From assembly GCF_030272615.1 (NCBI RefSeq), contig NC_081406.1, positions 214,740,997 to 214,804,996 on the forward strand: 64,000 nt of DNA, given 5' to 3'. The translations under genes were made by a program, and so were the position numbers. Below are positions 59,596 through 64,000 of the stretch, piece by piece (position 1 is the first letter of the stretch; each line of letters starts with the position of its first letter). Source of the DNA: Cryptomeria japonica. Its lineage: Eukaryota > Streptophyta > Pinopsida > Cupressales > Cupressaceae. The notes below the pieces were generated by a model that ran no database searches, was not told where the DNA came from, and saw only the letters and a list, made by a program, of their open reading frames with translations.

Positions 59596-61013
59596 GGTAG
59601 CCTAGTGCACGGAAAAAGCCAAAAACAAACAAAACAAAAAAAAAAAAAAAAAAAAAAAATCCAGAAAAAGCAAAAATACAAAGTACAATAAAAACAAATG
59701 GTGAAAACCTGGTAAACAGGCACCCTTGTGAAAGACTGGCTTCTCTATCTATATCCATGCCATTTTATCCATCAAAACACTATCGACCATCGCCTGACAC
59801 TTAGCATATCTCCATTCAGGACATACTTAGCATAGTCACTATCTTGGGTTATCCATCTATATCTATTCTCTTATCGCATACCACCATGACTTGGAATCAC
59901 TATATGTATTCACAATCAAGAGGCACACTCAGCTAGGGGCATGTAAATTGTATCAATCTTGCAAACATTCAAAGACATCAAGACTAGATGCAAAACTCGA
60001 CAGCATGACATCCAACAAGCACACCTACGCTTCATCACAACAACCAAAACACAAACAATACACAAGAATCTCAAGGATGGATGATTTTCTGAAGTACTAA
60101 ATGTTGCATTATAGCATCAATGTCTTGATTATTTTTCATTTTGAACTTTTTAAATTATTGGAATCTTCTCCTTATCTCATAAGAAGCTTCAAAGCTAGAG
60201 ATCATGAGGAACTTCCAATATTTTCTTAGTCTTCTGTCTGGGAGGCGATCACTTGTACTGTGTGAATACATGCCTCGCGACATGATCCATCGAATATCAC
60301 TGAAGGCTTGATTCCACTTCACGCATACAAATGATCAAATCTTGTTTGTTTACGCAATATGCACTCAGGTCGTCCTGGTTCAATTATACCTTGACGCTTG
60401 TGCTATCTTGCAAAATCAAATATCATGTAAATTTTTCTCAGGTCATTATGGTTCAATTATACCATTATGCTTGTATAAATTTTCAACATATCCAAAAATC
60501 AATAAAAGCTCCATGATGATATTTACAAAGAAAGCAAATTAATGGTTATATCGGATGGCAAATACAGAATGAGAGATGCTACCAAAAACATAGTTGCATA
60601 TCATTTTACAATTAGTTGCATATCATTTTACAATTAGTGGCATACCATTTTACAATTAGTTGCATATCATTCTTATCTCATTACATATCATTTTGCATCA
60701 TTATTATATTTTTTTTTACATCATATCATATTACAATTAGTCGCATATTAAATCATACATCTCATTTTCAAGATACATCTCACAGCATATCAAAGCATAC
60801 ATCCTGCATCATACATTACATCATCTATGTAAACATTATATCATCATATGACAAAGAACTAGCACACATAAACATGCATCCATCTACACATCACATGATC
60901 AAAAATGGTGCCATCCATATATCTCAAAAATGATCCAAAATGTACACAATATGTCAAAACTGTGTCTAGTACAAAGAGTACAATGCTCAAAAATACAACA
61001 GAGACCATGTCTC
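59596..61013 (+). other. Non-coding zone between pol and the antisense gene
   Basis: It contains an A-rich run (59619-59660), a 73-bp tandem duplication (60366-60490) and a 22-bp array (60593-60680). It is CAT-rich towards 60900. No ORF of note is present. This is where sense and antisense transcripts would converge and end. Confidence 0.6.
60593..60680 (+). repeat. 22-bp tandem repeat, four units
   Basis: GTTGCATATCATTTTACAAT-type units start at 60593, 60615, 60637 and 60659, exactly 22 bp apart. A related CATATCATTTTGCATC word follows. Confidence 0.9.
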
Positions 61014-62963
61014 TCAAGTATGACTATCTCCTGATGGAGATGGTCTAGCTCTAGATGCACCCGCCCCTGGATCTCCAGGAGGGTCCTATCTTGCTCCCGA
61101 TACACTCGCCCCTGGATCTCCAGGAGGGTCCTGTCTCGTCGGCCCCGTCACTCCTCGGCTCTCAGATCGGGTACCAGTGGTTCGAGATTGACTCGATCTC
61201 GATTGTGCAAAGCTCTCCACTCGTCGCTCTTGAGGTACTGCCGCCTCATAATGCCACCTGTAATACTCAACATCCTATACTCTCTGTGTCAGCTCTCTCA
61301 GGGTGTCTCTCAATGGACCACCCGCCGCTGCTCTCTGTACACTCGCCAAGGCCTCCTCCACTCGTCCTCGCTGCTCTATCTCAGTATCTCTCTCAGTAGT
61401 CAACTAAGAAATCTGTCGCTGATAGGTCAAAATCTATGCCTGTAACTGCTGAATGGTAATCTGCAGGGTCTGGATCTGTGCATTCTCCACATGACCTGGC
61501 ACTCGAACCCGCAGTGGTCCCTGTGCTGGAGGAACCCCTCCCACTCGCCCTGTCCTCAGTACTGGAGGTGGGAGTATATCTACCCTCCTCCTCTGAGCTG
61601 GTCTCACCATCTCCTCCTCACCCCCCACTGCTGCCAAAACCTCCGTCACTCTTCCCTCTCTCCCAGCTTTGATAGCCAATCCTCCTCTCCCCCTCTCAAT
61701 CCTCCCCTGCCGTACCGCTCTCTCCACACCTCTACCTCCTCGCCTACCTCTAACTCCTCCATCCTCTCCATCATCTCCATCATCTCCCCCATCTCCCTCC
61801 TCCCCATCCGAATCAAACGCTGGCCTCATCTCCTCTGGATCTGAGATCCTCGCCACTGCCCGCGCAGTAAACAAACGGGCGAACTCCTCTATCATCCCGG
61901 CATCCTGTATCTCTGGGGCATAGTCCTAGACCTGCCTAGCTAACCCTGTAAACTCCTCTATCACCACCGCACTGTCAATAGTCGGCCCCCAATCAGCCAC
62001 ATCCTGCTGCCTCCGTGCATAAAGACACGCTCCCTGAGGAATCCCCTGCTGGCGCCCGAACTGCCGCAAAACTCGGGTCACCAAAAACCGCTCAATAATG
62101 AACGGGGTCCTCCCAATCAGATACCTCGTCATGAATACAAAAGGCATCTCTATCCCATCCTCTGCCCATACCTCACAATCTGTATACGGTCTCCAGGTGA
62201 CCGTATCAATATCATCAAAAACCCTCCTCCAATGCTCTAGTTTGTCCAGCTTACACTAGACAACTAGACCTCTATATCCGTAGGCGTATGCTGCACCTAC
62301 AGGCTTGTCTCTATCCGCCAATGGCCTCGCTGCTGGAATGTGCTCCCAGCACCATACCTGTAATAATGTCACGCCAGCTGATAAACTACCATAACCGTGG
62401 TATACTACCTCATGCAGGCTCCTGTAAAGATGGGCCAGCATCGCTGACCCCCATGAAAATCTCCGCCCCTGCGTCACCATCTGCTCCAAAACTAGCCCCC
62501 ATCCCACTAAAAATCCCTTTGACCTGTGATCAGGACAAAGGAATCCCCCAATGAATCCTGCCAATATAGATGGAAGCGGTGCATAATCCAGATCCAAAAA
62601 CTCCTGCCAAGGGATCTCATACCCACAGACAGTCTCATCATGAAATATGCGGCGCAGTGCCTCTGTGCCGCCCTCCTCTGACTGCTCGTAGGGTAGTAGT
62701 GCCCCTACCACAGGAATGCGCAAAATCCGGTAGCAATCCTCCGGTGTCACTGTCATCTCTCTAGTGGCAAAATGAAAGGTGTTCGTGTCGCTATGCCACC
62801 TCTCTGCCAACGCTATCAAAAGTCCCCGGTTCATAGTGAACCGAGGCATATCCAGAAGAGAGGTCAATCCACATCTCTCTATAATGTCCAAATCTGCCTG
62901 GGACAGACATGGTATCAGCATCCATGGTCTCGAGAATCTCTCTCTCGACTGCACAATACCCAA
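61014..62963 (-). pseudogene. Antisense plant mobile domain (PMD) protein of the Tat element
   Basis: One minus-strand phase from about 62963 to TGA 61016-61014, broken only by five TAG (62256, 61926, 61434, 61404, 61086). The first ~235 codons match the plant mobile domain shared by MAIN/MAIL1 proteins and transposon genes: LIALAERWHSDTNTFHF, MTVTPEDCYRILRIPVVG and WGSAMLAHLYRSLHE. Then come an acidic Asp/Gly run, an Arg/Gly-rich segment, a coiled coil (QIQTLQITIQQLQA) and a Pro/Gly tail with a 15-residue repeat (period 45 bp at 61062-61107). There is no ATG at the left edge: codon 1 is TTG after an in-frame TGA, so an upstream exon is likely. GC content is much higher than in the rest of the element. 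Confidence 0.82.
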
Positions 62964-62990
62964 TCACTCCTGTCGACAAACAAAAACATA
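62964..62990 (-). promoter_or_regulatory. Candidate 3' splice site of the antisense gene
   Basis: The minus strand reads ATGTTTTTGTTTGTCGACAG just before the conserved reading, a T-rich tract ending in CAG. With no start codon in the exon, splicing from an upstream leader exon is plausible. This is inference from sequence only. Confidence 0.4.
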
Positions 62991-63099
62991 TCCAATATCA
63001 GTTTCCACATCAACACAAAGATATCAAAATCAAACTTACATCAACAACATGAAACAATTTGCTCATCTACAATCAAAGTTCAAAATTATATCATTTCAT

Positions 63100-63275
63100 A
63101 TCAACTTGTAACACAACTCAAGTTTTTCAAAAACCATATCAAAACTTGTAAAACAACTCAAGTACCAAAATCACATAAACTTGTAAAACAACTCAAGTTT
63201 CCCACCCATATCAAAACTTGTAAAACAACTCAAGTTTCCAACCCATATCGTCTTGTAAAACAACTCAGGCTTTCC
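63100..63275. repeat. 35-40-bp tandem repeat upstream of the antisense gene
   Basis: CTTGTAAAACAACTCAAGT words begin at 63105, 63145, 63180, 63217 and 63252. The filler between them (CCCATATCAAAA) is partly conserved. Confidence 0.85.
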
Positions 63276-63490
63276 CACACATTGAACTTGAAACAGACCA
63301 ACGCAAATACATCATATTCTGATCAAAACAACAACTTGATATCTATACATAACTTGGAAAATTGCACATCAAAACAAGTTATACAAATACTCATATTGGA
63401 TAAATTCATCAAAACACGGTAGGCAAACAAAAACAAATTTCAACTCGGCCAAAACTGCAAAAATTTTTGAATGCACTACAATAGACCTTC
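63276..63490. other. Unassigned leader of the antisense gene
   Basis: No gene is recognised. The region is A-rich on the plus strand and lies between two tandem arrays. Confidence 0.4.
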
Positions 63491-63492
63491 AA

Positions 63493-64000
63493 TGCGCTAA
63501 AACACCCTCACGTGCTACGCTGTCTCTCCTACGCGCTATTCTATCCAACCTATGCGCTAGTTCTAGTCTACGCGCTGAACTTTTCACCCTATGCGCTACC
63601 TAACCCATCCCCTATGCTAGACTATGCCTACGTGCTACTCTACCCTCCTTGAGCACTACCCTTTTAACCCTATGCGCTAGGTTAGTCCTACGCGCTAATC
63701 TACCCTCCCTGATCGCTACCCTTTTAGCTCTATGCACTAGGTTAGTCCTACGCGCTAAACCCCCTTACCTATGCGAACCCCGGTGGCTCCTATGCGCTAG
63801 GTCATACCTACGCGCTACCCTGTTGACACGACGCGCTACCCAAACCTTTGCATGTGCTATTCTACCTGCACGCGCTAACCTAATACTTTTATGCGCTAGC
63901 CTATTTTTTTCGGATGCAACCCCTAAAATTGACTTCGATGCGCTACTCTAAACTTCGTATGTGCTAAACTAAGCCTTAGACGTGCTAAAACGAAATACCC
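63493..64000 (-). repeat. Inverted TAGCGC array, 60-bp higher-order unit
   Basis: On the minus strand the core TAGCGC(A/G) recurs. The plus-strand A of GCGCTA is at 63499, 63517, 63538, 63559, 63577, 63598, 63619, 63637, 63658, 63679, 63697, 63718, 63739 and 63757. Steps follow 21, 21, 18, a 60-bp unit of three cores. The core is that of the leader arrays at 49033-51276 but in opposite orientation. It continues to the window edge with more mutations. The 100-codon plus-strand reading from 63649 is a by-product of the array. Confidence 0.93.

Larger units (their letters stand above)
47443..64000 (+). mobile_element. Ty3/gypsy Tat-type element with antisense gene; continues past the window
   Basis: 5' LTR 47443-48944, primer site at 48949, a long repeat-bearing leader to about 51700, a small ORF, then gag-protease-RT-RNase H-second RNase H-integrase to 59595. 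Next come a non-coding zone, an antisense mobile-domain gene (61014-62963) and its repeat-rich upstream region. Two RNase H domains and an extra ORF between pol and the 3' LTR are hallmarks of the Tat lineage. Over 16.5 kb is present without reaching the 3' LTR, so the whole may exceed 18 kb. The left boundary is inferred from the TG terminus and the end of copia-like sequence; its duplication cannot be checked. Confidence 0.85.

Noticed and set aside
60899-61105. 68-codon minus-strand ORF with a 15-residue repeat
   Set aside because: It is out of phase with the PMD gene, whose own phase runs through the same DNA as a Pro/Gly-rich tail; it is a shadow of the 45-bp duplication.

Overview
The window is plant nuclear DNA built almost entirely of transposable elements inserted into one another. 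I recognise no host gene, rRNA, tRNA, CRISPR array or bacterial-type operon. Everything legible is Ty1/copia, Ty3/gypsy (a chromovirus and a Tat-type element) or L1-type LINE sequence. Nearly every reading frame carries stops, long arrays sit in element leaders, and solo-LTR-like blocks are several kb long. This suggests a large-genome seed plant, possibly a gymnosperm; that guess rests only on repeat style and is weak.

Layout. Positions 1-731 are the end of a copia LTR. At 1574 a second copia element (Copia-A, + strand) begins with a complete LTR and a Met-tRNA primer site. Its body is split three times. (i) 3530-40661 is an LTR-bounded block flanked by the 5-bp duplication GGTAG. (ii) 42799-47339 is a 4.5-kb LTR-like block flanked by GGGAG. 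(iii) From 47443 a long Ty3/gypsy Tat-type element runs off the right end. The Copia-A gag frame resumes in phase across insertion (i).

Inside 3530-40661 there are further layers. A 1,209-codon minus-strand relic of unknown family (5583-9209) has a ~130-bp tandem array upstream of it. An L1 LINE (minus strand, between 12232 and 38949) is bounded by a perfect 22-bp target duplication 26.7 kb apart. The LINE is itself broken by a complete gypsy chromovirus (12439-20187, minus, duplication GGTAA). It is also broken by a 13-kb stretch holding a complete copia element (Copia-B, 23277-30358, minus) and a truncated copia (Copia-C, about 30640-33412, plus).

The Tat element (47443 to beyond 64000) is the best preserved and most interesting. 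It has an LTR with a TATA box, a primer site, a long leader made of a 21-bp TAGCGC array, a small ORF, gag-protease, a G-patch segment, RT, two RNase H domains and integrase. On the opposite strand downstream of pol is a separate ~650-codon gene encoding a plant mobile domain protein. That gene has its own upstream array of the same TAGCGC core, inverted relative to the leader array. The sense polyprotein is broken almost only by TGA, and the antisense gene only by TAG. The older elements are broken mostly by TAG with some TAA. This looks like cytosine-deamination decay of silenced elements.
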